A DNA stretch of 64,000 nt, from the NCBI GenBank assembly GCA_014529385.2, contig CM043944.1:58456268-58520267 (forward strand), read 5' to 3'. The DNA comes from Adiantum capillus-veneris. Taxonomy: Eukaryota > Streptophyta > Polypodiopsida > Polypodiales > Pteridaceae. The translations under genes were made by a program, and so were the position numbers. The notes under the pieces are model-generated. The model was given only the letters and a program-made list of their open reading frames with translations. It did no database searches and was not told the origin of the DNA. This document shows positions 22,249-33,180 of this stretch, piece by piece; the stretch's first letter is position 1; each line of letters begins with the position of its first letter.

Positions 22249-22441
22249 TGTGTTTTTGAGAGAGAGAGAGAGAGAGACAGAGAGAGAGAGAGAGCACAAG
22301 CATAAACAAAAAACACACACACACATGCATAAACAAAGAAAGCACAGACAGATTGAGAGAGGAAAAGAGAGAGAGAGCATGCATAAACAAAAAACGCACA
22401 GACACATGCATAATCAAAGAATGCACACACACCTTGAGAGA

Positions 22442-22476
<35 letters not shown>

Positions 22477-22500
22477 AGAAGAAGAAGAAGAAGAAGAAGA
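21925..22500. repeat. Compound microsatellite cluster (CT, CA, GA, GAA)
   Basis: (CA)n at 21944-21968 and 22065-22082, then (CT)n joined to (CA)n at 22160-22248, (GA)n at 22257-22294 and 22439-22472, and (GAA)n at 22473-22501. A unit that starts GAGGAGAGGAAGGAGAGC and continues through TATGCTCCTTCCCTCTCC is repeated at 21973 and 22084, 111-113 bp apart, so part of the cluster is a minisatellite containing the microsatellites. Confidence 0.9.
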
Positions 22501-22544
22501 GAGTCTTAACATCGTAGGAAACTATCCCAAGAGACCTTAAAGAT

Positions 22545-23545
22545 CTAGTCGATAGGAGTTGAACTCAAGACATGTTATTCATAAGGGAAATGGCATAACC
22601 AATCTATCACACTTCGGTGATAGAAAGGTTATACCATTTTTTTGCTTTTTTTATAGGCGTGCACACACACCCGAGAAGAAGAGGGTTTAATTTAACGTCG
22701 TAGGAAACTAATTAAAGAGACCTAAAAATCTAGTTGACGAGGAGTTGAACTCAAGACTTGTTATTCAAGAGGAAAATGGCATAACCAATCTAGCACACTT
22801 GGGTGATAGAAAGGTTATACCATTTTTCTCTTTTTATTGGCACACGCACACCCACACACACACACACAAGAAGAAGAGGGTTTTAACGTAGTAGGAAACT
22901 ATCCCAAAAGACGTTAAAGATTAGGTTAGATGTAGACTTACGTTAAATTAGATTTAGGTTTGATTAAGTTAAATTAGATTAAATTTAGGTTTATTTTTAG
23001 TTAGATTTACGTTTGATTAGATTTAGGTTTATTAATTTAGGTTGATGTATGTTATATTAGATTAGATTTATGCTATTTACATGTTATTGAAGAGGGAAAA
23101 TGGCATAACCAATCTACCACACTTGGGTGATAGAAAGGTTATACCATTTTTCTCTTTTTATTGACACACACACACCCACACACACACATACACACACAAG
23201 AAGAAGAGAGTTTTAATGTTGTAGGAAACTATCCCAAAAGACGTTAAAGATTAGGTTAGATGTAGACTTACGTTAAATTAGATTCAGGTTTATTCAAGTT
23301 AAATTAGATTATATTTAGGTTTATTTTTAGTTAGATTTACGTTTGATTAGATTTAGGTTTATTTACGTTAGATTTAGATTTACATTATATTAGATTGGAT
23401 TTAGGTTTATTAATTTAGGTTTATTTACGTTATATTAGATTAGATTGAGATTATTTACCTGTTATTGAAGAGGGAATTGGCATAACCAATCTACCACACT
23501 TGGGTGATAGAAAGGTTATACCATTTTCTTCTTTTTATCGTTTAA
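22545..23545. repeat. Four-copy tandem repeat with (CA)n and TTAGG-rich parts
   Basis: The block AATGGCATAACCAATCTA followed by CACTT(G/C)GGTGATAGAAAGGT and TATACCATTTTT occurs at about 22589, 22777, 23098 and 23475. Copies are followed by (CA)n, an AAGAAGAAGAGG block, GTAGGAAACTATCCCAAAAG or similar, and in the later two units a T-rich tract of GATTTAGGTTTA-like words. Spacing is 188, 321 and 377 bp, so the units grew by internal expansion. Confidence 0.85.
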
Positions 23546-23908
23546 GATAAGGTTAGAAGAAATGGCGAGAAAATGTAGAAAATTTCCTACGCTCACAGCC
23601 TCAATAGTCCGTGAGGACCCGCAATTCCACCTGCATGTTCGACTGCTACTACCATACAATAAGCCGTCATGTTTAGCTAATGGAAGAGCAAATTGAGCCT
23701 ACGCAAAAATTAGTGATGCAAGATGACGATTCCAATGGTCACACACACACACGCACACACACACACACCACATCCTGTCAAATCTAGATTAAGAATTAAG
23801 TGCCTTGAGCAGACATCAACTACATTGCAAGAATGGCGTACCTGCATGCTACAAACAAAGATCTACTATGAAAAGATGTTAAGATTCTGTGAAATGCTAC
23901 ATCTAGAG

Positions 23909-24110
23909 AAGAGGCAAAGGGGTTTTGTCCACTACATGCAGTATCATGTAGACGTGGGTGTGTAGATTTCTTCTACCCACAAATATAGGCATTGACCAAT
24001 AAAGACGAGATTATAACCCGGTGGTTCTGATCTCCGTGCACCTCTAGATCGAGGTGTGCGGGGATTGGACATGACTAGAGAATGTGATGTAGTTTACATT
24101 GTGAACAAGG
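23909..24110. repeat. Dispersed ~200-bp repeat, copy 1
   Basis: This stretch aligns with 48842-49045 inside the satellite region: GGGGTTTT(G/A)TCCACTACATGCA, TATAGGCATTGA, GATTATAACC, GTGCACCTCTAGA and GGGATTGGACATG(A/G)CTAGAGAA. It contains two potential hairpins, CTACATG…CATGTAG (23931-23950) and GCACCTC…GAGGTGTGC (24038-24059). It ends close to the first codons of CACTA copy 2. Confidence 0.75.
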
Positions 24111-24201
24111 AGAGAGAGAGAGAGAGATAAAACATGAAGAATGCCAATAGAAGATTAAATTTTTTTTCCAGGTTATAAGATTTTTACCCTCATTATGAGT
24201 A

Positions 24202-24722
24202 GTGAGGAGGATGTGGGGCAACCGAAACACCTATCTCTCAACGAGGATCGTATGTCCTTGTAACCATTGCAGGCATGCTGTGCGACGGACAAGACGCGTT
24301 TCTTTGCAGCATGTTCGCGAATTTGGCGAGTTCGATCCATCTATTATAGATCGAGTTGTTTCCAATTATAACTCGTCGAAATCTCACGCTGGCCAGCAGG
24401 AAGCAATCTTGCAACCCAATAGACGTGTTCGCAGGCGCTTTGGTCAAGCAGCATATCTGAGGCCACAAGATGTAGCCTCTGACAGCTCGGGGGATGATCA
24501 TGCAAACCACATTCCCAACGAGGCAATGTTTGAGCCCGAGATTGATGAAATGATCGAGACGATCATGGATTCAGAAAGGCTTGTCTATGATGATATGAAA
24601 AGTGAAGCCGATACGCCATTATATAATGGAGCACGTGTGTCTAGATTGAAAGCGCTCCTAGTTCTTCTCAACATGCAGACAAAGTTTTGATGGAGTGACA
24701 CTAGCGTCACAGCGCATTTCAG
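24202..24722 (+). pseudogene. CACTA copy 2: Transpos_assoc-like exon
   Basis: The N-terminal exon of the TNP2 transposase. It starts MRRMWGNRNTYLSTRIVCPC, continues CPCNHCRHAVRRTRRVSLQHV (the Cys/His-rich Transpos_assoc region, C-x2-C and following Cys/His) and ends SRLKALLVLLNMQTKF, the conserved 'LLSLLN.QAK' block. A TGA at 24688-24690 interrupts the frame, after which the expected WSDTSVTAHF is still readable up to a good donor site at 24723. The single-base disruption suggests a recent loss in this exon. Confidence 0.82.
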
Positions 24723-24818
24723 GTGATCTATTACAATTAGTTTACTTTAATAAAACTCTAAATGTATAATGATCTGATAGATTTTTACACAATTGTACCG
24801 TATTTTTATGTTGTGTAG
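24723..24818 (+). other. Intron in CACTA copy 2 transposase
   Basis: The sequence TTTCAG|GTGATC at the left and TTGTGTAG|ATTGC at the right delimits a 96-bp intron. Removing it joins AG to A to give an Arg codon and keeps the TNP2 frame (…TAHF-R-LLKEN…), which supports the call. Confidence 0.8.
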
Positions 24819-25533
24819 ATTGCTAAAAGAGAACATACTACTAGCTGATAATGTGATGCCAGATTCCCGAGAGGAAGCAAGAAACATTTTGCAAAACTTG
24901 GGGATGGATTACAAGTCGATCCATGCTTGTCCTAATGACTGCATTCTTTTCAGAGGGGAATACATAGACATGGAGAAGTGTCCGAAATGTGATTCCGAAA
25001 GATATCGAGTAGATCTCCACGGAAAAAAAAATCCGCAAAAGGTTTTGCGACATTTTCCTCTGCTTCCTCACATCATGCATTTCTTCGAATGTAAGTCCAT
25101 GGCCGCCCTAGCATCATGGCATGAGGAGAATAAATCTTCGGATGGTGTGCTACGGATTCCTGCAGATTGTGTAGCCTGGAAACATATAGATGGAACATGG
25201 TTGTATTTTTCCAGGGAAGCTCAAAATTTGATAAATCCCGAGACACGCTATGGCGAACCATTAGATGGAACATGGTTGGATTTTTCCAGAGAGTGGCTAG
25301 ACGGATTTGATAAATCCCGGGACACGCTATGGCGAACCATAGATGATGAGCGCATATCTGGAATTGTCATGTGCAATGTCGGTGTTGAGAAGAAGATAAC
25401 GGAAGATCTAGAGGCTAAAATCAACCGGTTTTGCATGCTTTACAATCCATTCATGCAGAAGTGGATTTCACAATATGAGGATGCAAAGCAAGAGTGGCAA
25501 AGGTCAAGAATCGAGTGGAGACGGAGAAGATGA
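24819..25533 (+). pseudogene. CACTA copy 2: TNP2 N-terminal part fused to C-terminal part
   Basis: It reads LLKENILLADNVMPDSREEA, then YKSIHACPNDCILFRGEY and CPKCDSERY (zinc-binding-type Cys pairs of Transposase_21), KVLRHFPLLPHIMHFF and RIPADCVAWKHID. In full-length relatives the catalytic core follows. Here the sequence jumps at about 25189 into FSREWLDGFDKSRDTLWRTI, which belongs after DUF4218. The jump is marked by a 75-bp tandem duplication (25189-25263 and 25264-25338). The open frame therefore survives but lacks the catalytic residues. The C-terminal part matches 7057-7255 of copy 1. Confidence 0.82.
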
Positions 25534-26501
25534 CCACCGCTGCACTATCCGACGGGTCTGGAGAGCCTACCAACATTCATGAGCTTAAGATGGTTGCACA
25601 ACCAATTGAAAAGCGCACAACAGTGCGGTGAAGAAGTGACTGAGGAAGAGTGGGAGTACTCTAGGGTTGCGCGACCAAGGTAAGTTTGCAATGTATGACT
25701 AGTAACTTTCTAGATGTTTGAACTGCCACTCATAATCTTTGTTGGTTGTATTATAAGTCATAAACAACAGTCATAAACAACAGCATGGTGTAAAGGTCGA
25801 CATTTTAGGGTGGAACGGATCGAAAAAAAAAGATTGTGGAATCATGGAAAAATTTGAACAGTCTAGTCCATGACGGTCCTCTGATGTAGATCCTGTGGTG
25901 GCGGAACTCACTTACTTCGGCACGCTACAAGAGATTTTGAGGATCGATTATGGAGGATTTTTTATCGACTTGTTCGACGTGCAATGGTTCAAGATAATCA
26001 TGGAGGGTCGCAACGCTACTGTGCGTAGAGGAGAGTCTGGTTTGCTTGAGGTGGATTCAAGTAAGAAATGGATTGACCTAAGAGACACTTTCGTACTACC
26101 TGAGCATTGTGAACAAGTAAGTATGTAAATAGTTAACATCCCATTTTTGAATTTATGTGCTTGGAAGCTCTCATGTAAGTTATGTGGCTCTGGCACGTGA
26201 TATTTCATCCTACAAAATTTGCATCAAACTGGTGGTACGTCATAGAGGTAGCCCCTCGTAGTGCACGGACGTATGAAGGCTACCATGTGCAATCATAGAG
26301 GCATCAATGGAGGAGATCGGAGAAGATGCTCAGTCAGAAGCCGTGGAGGTGGTGCCAGACGAACATCAAGCTGCTACTCTCTATGGGGTGCATGCAGAGG
26401 TTCTACAAAATGACACAGAGGACATCTGTTTAAACGGAGAGCTCCATATAGATATAGGAAGTTATGCTGAGCTATGCAAGGATGAGAGAGAGATCTCTTA
26501 A
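25534..26501 (+). pseudogene. CACTA copy 2: DUF4216-like C-terminal part
   Basis: An exon (about 25840-26116) reads ELTYFGTLQEILRIDYGGFF, DVQWFKIIMEGRNATV and WIDLRDTFVLPEHCEQV, the DUF4216 pattern ('YYG.L.EI….Y', 'LF.C.WF', 'PFVLA.Q..QVFY'). A likely intron (GTAAGTATG at 26117, ending near 26200) separates it from FHPTKFASNWWYVIEVAPR-like sequence and then MEEIGEDAQSEAVEVVPDEH…ELCKDEREIS (26307-26501). The block between 25534 and 25840 aligns with 7290-7560 of copy 1 and holds further intron-like borders (GTAAGTTTG at 25680). Confidence 0.72.
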
Positions 26502-26808
26502 AGCCATAAATATTGTATTTGAACAATTTTACTCCGTTTTGTAAATTCAGAGTTATGCACTTGCCTCTTCCATCACTCAAGTTGAATAGAAGAAGAACGC
26601 TTTCTGTTGCTGCTAGCCTTTGAACATTCCAAAGCTACAAGCACATTCAAGTTCTTGTATGATTTTCCGGCTCTTTAAGTATTTGCGTCATTGCGTCATT
26701 GTATTTATATGCATCATTGCGTCATTGTATTTAATGGTCTTTGCGTCCACTCCAGGTACATATGCTCTAGGTATGTTCTCATAAGCAGAGACGACGAGCA
26801 CCTCCTAC

Positions 26809-26860
<52 letters not shown>
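26809..26860. repeat. (CT)n microsatellite
   Basis: An almost pure CT run of about 25 units lying between the two CACTA genes, absent at the matching place of copy 1. Confidence 0.95.
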
Positions 26861-26863
<3 letters not shown>

Positions 26864-26926
26864 GTCCATGTTTTCTACTCCATTCATTAAATATTAAGTT
26901 TAAGTGCTCGTGTGTTTAATGCAGGT

Positions 26927-28202
26927 ATGGATGATGAGGAGTTTCTTTCTTCTTTGTCACCCCAGCAGAGACAGTGGTACGTGGAGCGTCATTGCTCTGG
27001 CGCACTATCGCGCGTTCCTACTCCATCCGCATCTCTCTCTATTTTGGAGTCCTCGACACCCTCCGCAGCTTTGGTGTCTACGAGACGATCTTCACACTCA
27101 TCTAGGCACCAGCGCTCTAGTGGTGGCAGTAACGGTTGTTATGGGGGTGGCGCCACCGATGCTTCGACACCACCTTGTGTTCGACGAGGCTCTTTGCCCA
27201 TCCTGACACCAGCCACGGCATCGCCATCGACACCAGGTTTTGCGCAGCTCACTTCCGTTCCCCGCAGCTACTCCTCCAGGAGTCACTCCAGTGGACACTC
27301 CTCGCTTGGGGGCTCAGACTCCAGTGGAGACACCTGGCGTTCGTACCCCTGTTGACACGCCACTAGAGACCCCTGTCGAGACACCCAGGTTCATGGGTCA
27401 GCGGTGAGAGGGCTTGCCTTACTCTGTCGACTTTAGCGGCGGCATCATCTTGGATGATGAAGGCAAGAAGGTGATTTCGCGCATGCGCGGTCTTTGCTCT
27501 CAGGTGTTTAGACACTACATACTAAACACCTGGAGTGAAGTAACGAATGAGTTAAAAGACAGAGTCATTAGCATGCTTCATGACGAGTTTCCCATTCCAA
27601 CACAGGATGACCGCTTCAATGACGATGTGATGAAGGTTCGAACGCGCGAATATTGAAAGCATAAGCGTTCCGAAGTGCAAAAAGCAATCAAGCATGGGTG
27701 GAGTAGACCAGATTGGCTGGCCAAAGAAGATTGGAAGCATGCGAAGAAAGAAGCGCGCGAGAATCCCAACAAGTGGAAGTAACAAAAGGAGGCAACCAGA
27801 GCGCGAGTAAAGGCAGGGAGCTCACACCACTTGGGGAGCGGTGGGTGGGCATCATTTGAGGCCGATTTTGTAAGTGTTTTCGCATCTATGTTTGATAGTT
27901 TAGGGTTTATGGGATTTGAAATTCTAACATAATGGATTCTTTGTATGTTTTGACAGTGGTCCTTTAGAGGACGTGATCCCACACTGTACGAGCATGAGTA
28001 CACAGGAAGGAAGGGCTTAAACGTCCTTATAGACATCTTGACTTCTTGCGGTGGCATGGTTAGTATTAGGGTTTATTCTTTTCTATTTATTGTATTTTTT
28101 TATAAACGTCGCTATATGTTTATACTTACAAAAAGATATTTATTGTTTTTTTTGCAGAATCCGACAGATACGGCACTTCGACGCGATGAGACGTCTGATT
28201 AG
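26927..28202 (+). pseudogene. CACTA copy 2: Transposase_24-like second gene, three exons
   Basis: The first exon (26927-27869) starts MDDEEFLSSLSPQQRQWYVE after a TTTAATGCAG acceptor. It has a Ser-rich region, then IILDDEGKKVISRMRGLCSQ, NTWSEVTNELKDRVISMLHD and SSHHLGSGGWASFEADF, which resembles the plant Transposase_24 core. Intron 1 is 27870-27956 (TTTTG|TAAGTG-type donor, TTTTGACAG acceptor). Exon 2 (27957-28058) gives WSFRGRDPTLYEHEYTGRKG. Intron 2 is 28059-28157. Exon 3 (28158-28202) ends NPTDTALRRDETSD and TAG. All three join in phase. TGA near 27404, TGA at 27654-27656 and TAA near 27779, plus a frame change, break exon 1. Confidence 0.78.
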
Positions 28203-28346
28203 ACGACGTCAGTTTAGCCATAGCTAGATAGCATTAGTTTCTTTTTGTCATAGATTATGTCTTGACAGACGCAAAGCGGACCCCGAACCCCGACGGCCTC
28301 TAAAACGCCGGGGGCCGAATGGCGCGCCTCGAGCCTGCCACGGTAA

Positions 28347-28770
28347 GTGTTTGACCATGAAAGCATCAAGTGGTTTACACAACAAGGTGATTTGAAGGGT
28401 CGCAAGGCCAGGTGGGCTGAGATTCTTCAGGAGTATGATGCCAAGCTACGATATCGCAAAGGGCGGTACAATGTAGTGGCTGATGCTCTCAGCCGAATGC
28501 TAGAGATCAACTCTCTCCTTTTCACGGAATTGCGGAGTGAGTTTTTGGAATCTCTCAAAGGTAAGTGCGAGCATGATACTGCATACTCCAAGGTGTGAAG
28601 CTATGTTAGAAAGAGGGATCCTTCTCACTCCAATGTTGGTAGTGGTTTTGTTTCCTACACACCCTGTTCTTTCGAGTGATGAACTGCACAAATGGAAGAA
28701 TTTTTCCATAGATGATGGGTACCTACTCCACAAGGGGAGAGTGTGTGTACTGACGGACACGGACATTCGA
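28347..28770 (+). pseudogene. Gypsy RNase H/integrase-start fragment captured in the LTR
   Basis: On the plus strand, antisense to the host element, the sequence encodes FDHESIKWFTQQGDLKGRKA, RWAEILQEYDAKLRY and YNVVADALSRM, the classic end of the RT-linked RNase H of chromovirus-type gypsy elements. It continues through a spacer to LHKWKNFSIDDGYLLHKGRV, the start of such an integrase. It lacks any counterpart in the other LTR and is unlike the Tat element's own polyprotein. A frame change occurs near 28600. I read it as a piece of another retroelement acquired by this LTR. Confidence 0.85.
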
Positions 28771-28857
28771 TGCGGTGCGTATATATTCGTGCATGAGGGT
28801 GGGTGGGTGTGTTTTGTATAGGCATGTGTGTGTGAAAACGTCCGTCGAAAGGGGTGG

Positions 28858-28860
<3 letters not shown>

Positions 28861-28907
<47 letters not shown>
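28861..28907. repeat. (TA)n microsatellite in LTR
   Basis: About 23 TA units. The other LTR has only about five at the matching place (37613-37631), so this tract expanded after insertion or during reverse transcription. Confidence 0.93.
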
Positions 28908-28911
<4 letters not shown>

Positions 28912-29278
28912 TATATATAGTTTTTGTTTTTGTTTTTCTTTTTTCTGGCGGATGGCCGGCGGCCTGTTTTTTCTGCGCAAGGCGGATGGGGGGGGGGGGG
29001 GGGTAGAATAAAGGTAGAGTGTGTGTGTGTGGTGTGTGTGTGTGTGCGCGCGCGCGCATGTAGGTAGGGTGTGTGTGTGTATTTGTGTATTGCGGACTGC
29101 GCTGCCCGTGAGGGCGTGTGTGTGTGTGTGTGAACTGCTGCGCACAGTGCGAGGGGAGAGAGGGGAGAGGGGGGGGGGGGGGGGTGATTGTGGGTGTGTG
29201 GGTATGGTGTGTGAGGCAGTGCCCGTGAGAGGGAGAGGGAGAGTGGATTTCTTGCTTGCATGGCCTGAGCGCCCGGAT

Positions 29279-29310
<32 letters not shown>

Positions 29311-29757
29311 GTGTGTGTGTGAGGGGGGGGGGGGTTTGTCTTGCATGGGAGATTGAGGACGAGAGGGGGGGGGGAGATAAGGCAATGGGGGGGGGAGTGA
29401 AGGAATATATCCGCTGGACAAGTGGGGGGAAATGATGCCAAGGGGAGGGGAATGAGACCGAGGGAGGGTGAGGCGAGCGGGTGGGGGAGAGGGAGGAGGG
29501 GTCGGGGAAGGAATATTAGCGGGCCAAAGGGAGGTGGGGAAAAGTGGTAGGGGGGGTACGGTGAGGGGGAATGTAAGGGTGAGGGTGTGAGTATAAGAAT
29601 ACGGAGAGCAGAAGGGGGGGGGGGGGGGGGGGGTGTTCCATGCGGCTCACATAGAGGGAGCACGAGAGAGCGGTCAGGGAATATTTTCAGAGCCTCTGCC
29701 TAGCCAGGGAGGGTAAATTGGGAGAGAGAGATATTAGGGAAGGGGTATGTAGGGAAA

Positions 29758-29864
<107 letters not shown>

Positions 29865-29949
29865 ATCCGATGCCCGTAGGGTGGGGGGGGGGGTGAAATG
29901 AGTTTTTTTTCTTTTTTTTCTTTGATTTCCAAAAGTCGGCTATCATTAG

Positions 29950-29962
29950 CCCTCTCCCTTTT
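29950..29962 (-). other. Polypurine tract of the Tat element
   Basis: On the minus strand this reads AAAAGGGAGAGGG followed by CTAA and the LTR start TGATAG. Position and composition fit the plus-strand primer site. Confidence 0.75.
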
Positions 29963-30183
29963 GGCTAGAGGCATTCATGCTTCTAGCCCTTCTTCTCCTT
30001 CTTCAGTTGTAGAGTTAGAGGGTTCTCCCTCTTCTGGAATGTCTAGCATGAATTTTGGGTCAACCTAAGAAAATACCTTTTCAGTCTCCATCCATTGACT
30101 CTAGTCTTGTGAATTCTCCCATCTGCTTCCATCATCTTATAGCTGCCATTGTCGTAGCGCTTCTTGATGATGAATGGCCCTTC

Positions 30184-31980
30184 CTATCTAGGTTGAAATT
30201 TCGTATCCTTCCTAGTGTCAAATCTGTTGTCGTATCGTAGTACTAACATGGCTTTTTCCATTCCTTTCTCTTTAAGCCATTGATTGAAAGTGAGTCGGCG
30301 TCGTTCTACCTGTGCTGCATAGTGATTGATTGCTTCTTCCCTATCCAGTTGGAGTCTCTCTAGATCCAAGATGTGGTTTCGGAGGTTTACAATTGGACGG
30401 TGTTTCTGGCTAGCCAAGACTCGTAAGCTGGCTATTTGTACCTCAATGGGTAGAATTGCCTCCTTCCCATTAACTAGATGGAAAGGAGTGAAACCTAGTG
30501 ATGTTCGGAACGTTGTTCTATAGGCCCAAAGAGCTGCCATGAGATGTTTATCCCAGTCTCCTGTGTGGTTGTTCACCTGTTTTGTGATGATTTTGCAAAT
30601 CATTCCATTTACCTTCTTTACCAAACCATTGCATTGTGGGTAGTATGGTGTGGAATGCCGGCATGTGATGCCTAACTTCTTCATCAGTTCTCCCACCAAA
30701 TCACCTCTGAATCCTGGTCCTCTATCTGATATTATCTCAAGAGGGAGGCCGAAACAGCAAACGATATGCTCAAAAATGAACTTTGCCACCTCTTGGGCTG
30801 TAATGCAGGTGGTGGCCATTGCTCCTGCCCATCGCGTCATGTAGTCTACACCCACTATGATGTACAGTTTACATGATTGGGCCCTTGGTAAGCGACCGAT
30901 TGCATCTATTCCCCATTTCTCAAAAGGACCATATGAAATGATAGGAGTTTGTGGCTCGTAGGTTAACGTGCGATCACTGGCCACTTGACAAGCCTTACAT
31001 GTTTTACACCAATGGTGTACATCTCTGTTCAAACTAGGCCAAAAGTATCCTGCCTCTAGAATCTTCCTATTGGTGATATCTAGAGCAAAATGACCGCCGC
31101 AGATGCCGTCATGGCAACTTGAAATTACCTCTGTGATTTCACTCGAGGTTGGCACCCACCTGAGAATTTGATCTTTGCCCTTACAATACAAGTGGTCGTC
31201 TATAAGGCGGTACTTAGTAGCCTTCCTTACCAGCCATTGTTTCTGGCCTTTGGTGTGTTCTGTTGGACATTCTCTTGTATCTAGAAAGCTGATGATATGA
31301 GGCATAGAATCACTACCTTGGAAGAGGGGTAGTTTTAATTTGATTGCTCCTATGGGAACATCTTGTATTCTTTCTTTAGGTAGTGCATCTGCCTCTTGAT
31401 TTTCTGTTATGGGGACATGGAAGAGCTTCAATGCTTCAAACTTCTTCAGAAGGTCCTTAACTTGGCAAAGTTGACCAAGTAAAACCTCATTTTTGCATTC
31501 CCAGGTGCCATTTATCTGCCTTATCAAAAGCAAAGCTTCGCCGAACACATTCAAGCGCTGAATTCTTTGTGAAATACATTGTTCCAACCCAAGGATTAGG
31601 GCTGCATATTCTGCTTCATTGTTGGAGTGGGAGTGTAATAACTGCCCCATGGAGAATACTCTTTCTTCCTGTTCATTGAAAATGACCATGCTTGCTACAG
31701 ACTGATCCATTGTTCTCTTGTATGCTCCGTCAAAGAAAAGAGAGTGAGCTCTCTCTATCTTAGGACTTTCTTTATCTGGTGTTCCTTCCTTTCCTTCCGT
31801 GTTGACTTTCAACTTCTTCTCATAATGGCGATGATTGAGAATTCCCGCTAAACTAACCCTGGTGGAGTTTTCTACTTGCATGGTAGAGTCAAACTCTTGT
31901 AGTCTAATTAACCACTTTGAGATCCTACATGAGACATCCATGTGTCGCATTACATATGGGAAAACCTCTTCCATTGTCAA
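30184..31980 (-). pseudogene. Tat gypsy second RNase H and integrase
   Basis: A 598-codon open frame. Residues about 80-210 form the extra RNase H: HSLFFDGAYKRTMDQSVASM, NNEAEYAALILGLEQC, and ITENQEADALPKE near its end. The integrase follows: the zinc finger with WCKTCKACQ, WGIDAIGRLP (first Asp), LEIISDRGPGF (second Asp), then NGLVKKVNGM, where relatives have Glu (NGLVEKVN). The third catalytic residue is thus Lys, probably a GAA to AAA change. The C-terminal region contains TSLGFTPFHLVNGKEAILPI. The frame is open to the end (RKDTKFQPR), so only this residue, not stops, disables this part. Confidence 0.9.
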
Positions 31981-33180
31981 GATTACAAATGGTCTAGGCA
32001 GCAGTTGGAGCGGAACTTTGTGGTAGCAAATATTAATGCCAAAACCATGTGTTCTACTTCGGTGAATCCTTTTTCTGATGGGGTCATGACTCTACTAGAG
32101 AATTATATAGGGCGCATGAAAGAAGTTTTGGGATCCTTTTGCATTAGCACTGCTCCCAATGTATCATTTCCCAAACTAGGGTACACATAAAATGGCTCAT
32201 CCCACTTAGATGGTGAAATAGTGGGAAGCTTAGCTAGGACTTGCTTCACTTCAGTAAACTGTTGCTCATTCTCTTCACTCCATGAGAAAACATCCCTTTG
32301 GGTGAGTTGTTGTAGGGGAAGGACCACTTGAGATAGCAGGTGAACGAACCTGCTTAAGTATCTTACCTTCTGAAGGAAAGAAACCAGCTGCTTGGTGGTG
32401 GTGGGTGATGATAAAGATACTAGAGCCTGAATCTTGCTAGGGTCAGCCTCGATCCCTTTTGCTGAAATTACATGACCAAGGAGAGTGACTTTGCTCTCAC
32501 AAATGTGACACTTGTCCACGTTGAGTTGGCCACCCAAGGTTTGCATCCTGGTTAAGCCATCATAGACTTTGCTTAAATGAAGGGCTCATGAGCTATAGAT
32601 GCAAAAATCATCTATGAAAACCCGTATTGATGCTCGAAAGTAAGGCTGGAAAACAAAAGTCACATAGCGTTGAAATGTGGCTGGGGCGTTAGTGAGGCCA
32701 AACGGCATCACTCCGTAGGCAAAACATCCCCAAGGGGTGATGAAGGTTGTCTTCTTCTAATCCTCCTCCGCAATGCTAATCTGGAAGTATCCTGAGTAGC
32801 CATCGCATACTATGTAGCGTTCGTGACCTGCCACTTCATTGAGTATTTCATCCTGGAATGGGAGGGGAAAGTGGTCTCTCTTCGTGGCTGCATTGAGAGG
32901 TTTGTAATTCACAGAGACTCTCCACTTACCAATTTTTTTTTGGTGTGACTACTATTGGGGAGACCCATTCTGAGTCTTCGACAGGGTAGATGAAACCTGC
33001 TTGTAGCAAACTTCTTACTTCTTTAAGCAATGCCTCTTGTTGGATTACTCCAAGTCTTCTGAGCTTTTGTACTACGGGTTTACTTCCTTCTTTGAGCTTT
33101 ACGTGGTGTTGCACTACTGTAATTCGAAGAAAGGTTAACTCATTTAAGAGCATTTTATGTAGCTTACTTGCATCCTTCAA
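31981..33180 (-). pseudogene. Tat gypsy reverse transcriptase and first RNase H, frameshifted
   Basis: The RT start (KLKEGSKPVVQKLRRLGVIQ, WVSPIVVTPKKN) is open from 33180 to about 32940, where a run of eight or nine Ts shifts the frame. The middle shows TFITPWGCFAYGVMPFGLTN and VFIDDFCIYSS (the catalytic xxDD block, about 32610), then a TGA. The open part 32546-32103 carries KCHICESKVTLLGHVISAKG and the start of RNase H (WDEPFYVYPSLGNDTLGAVL). RNase H relics continue with stops to about 31990. It is one polyprotein segment broken by at least three lesions. Confidence 0.87.

Noticed and set aside
21834-22540. Several overlapping open frames on both strands in the CA/CT cluster
   Set aside because: Repeat-derived Thr-His, Val-Cys, Leu-Ser and Arg-Glu dipeptide runs; no domain and equal openness on both strands.
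22920-23460. TTAGGTTTA-like words resembling plant telomere repeat (TTTAGGG)
   Set aside because: The exact TTTAGGG unit is not tandemly repeated. The words are irregular GATTTAGGTTTA/TTAGATT variants within a local tandem repeat.
23909-24110. Helitron 3' end (hairpin followed by CTAG)
   Set aside because: The hairpin GCACCTC…GAGGTGTGC is followed by CTAG, but at 15 bp rather than about 10, and similarity between the two copies continues past the CTAG.
28500-29663. Long minus-strand open frame (about 387 codons), and similar ones at 28.7-29.4 and 37.2-38.4 kb, rich in Pro, His, Thr and Ser
   Set aside because: They run through poly-G, (GA)n, (TG)n and (TA)n tracts of the Tat LTRs. The amino-acid composition follows from the repeats, and the frame is open because C-rich and CT/CA repeats lack stops.
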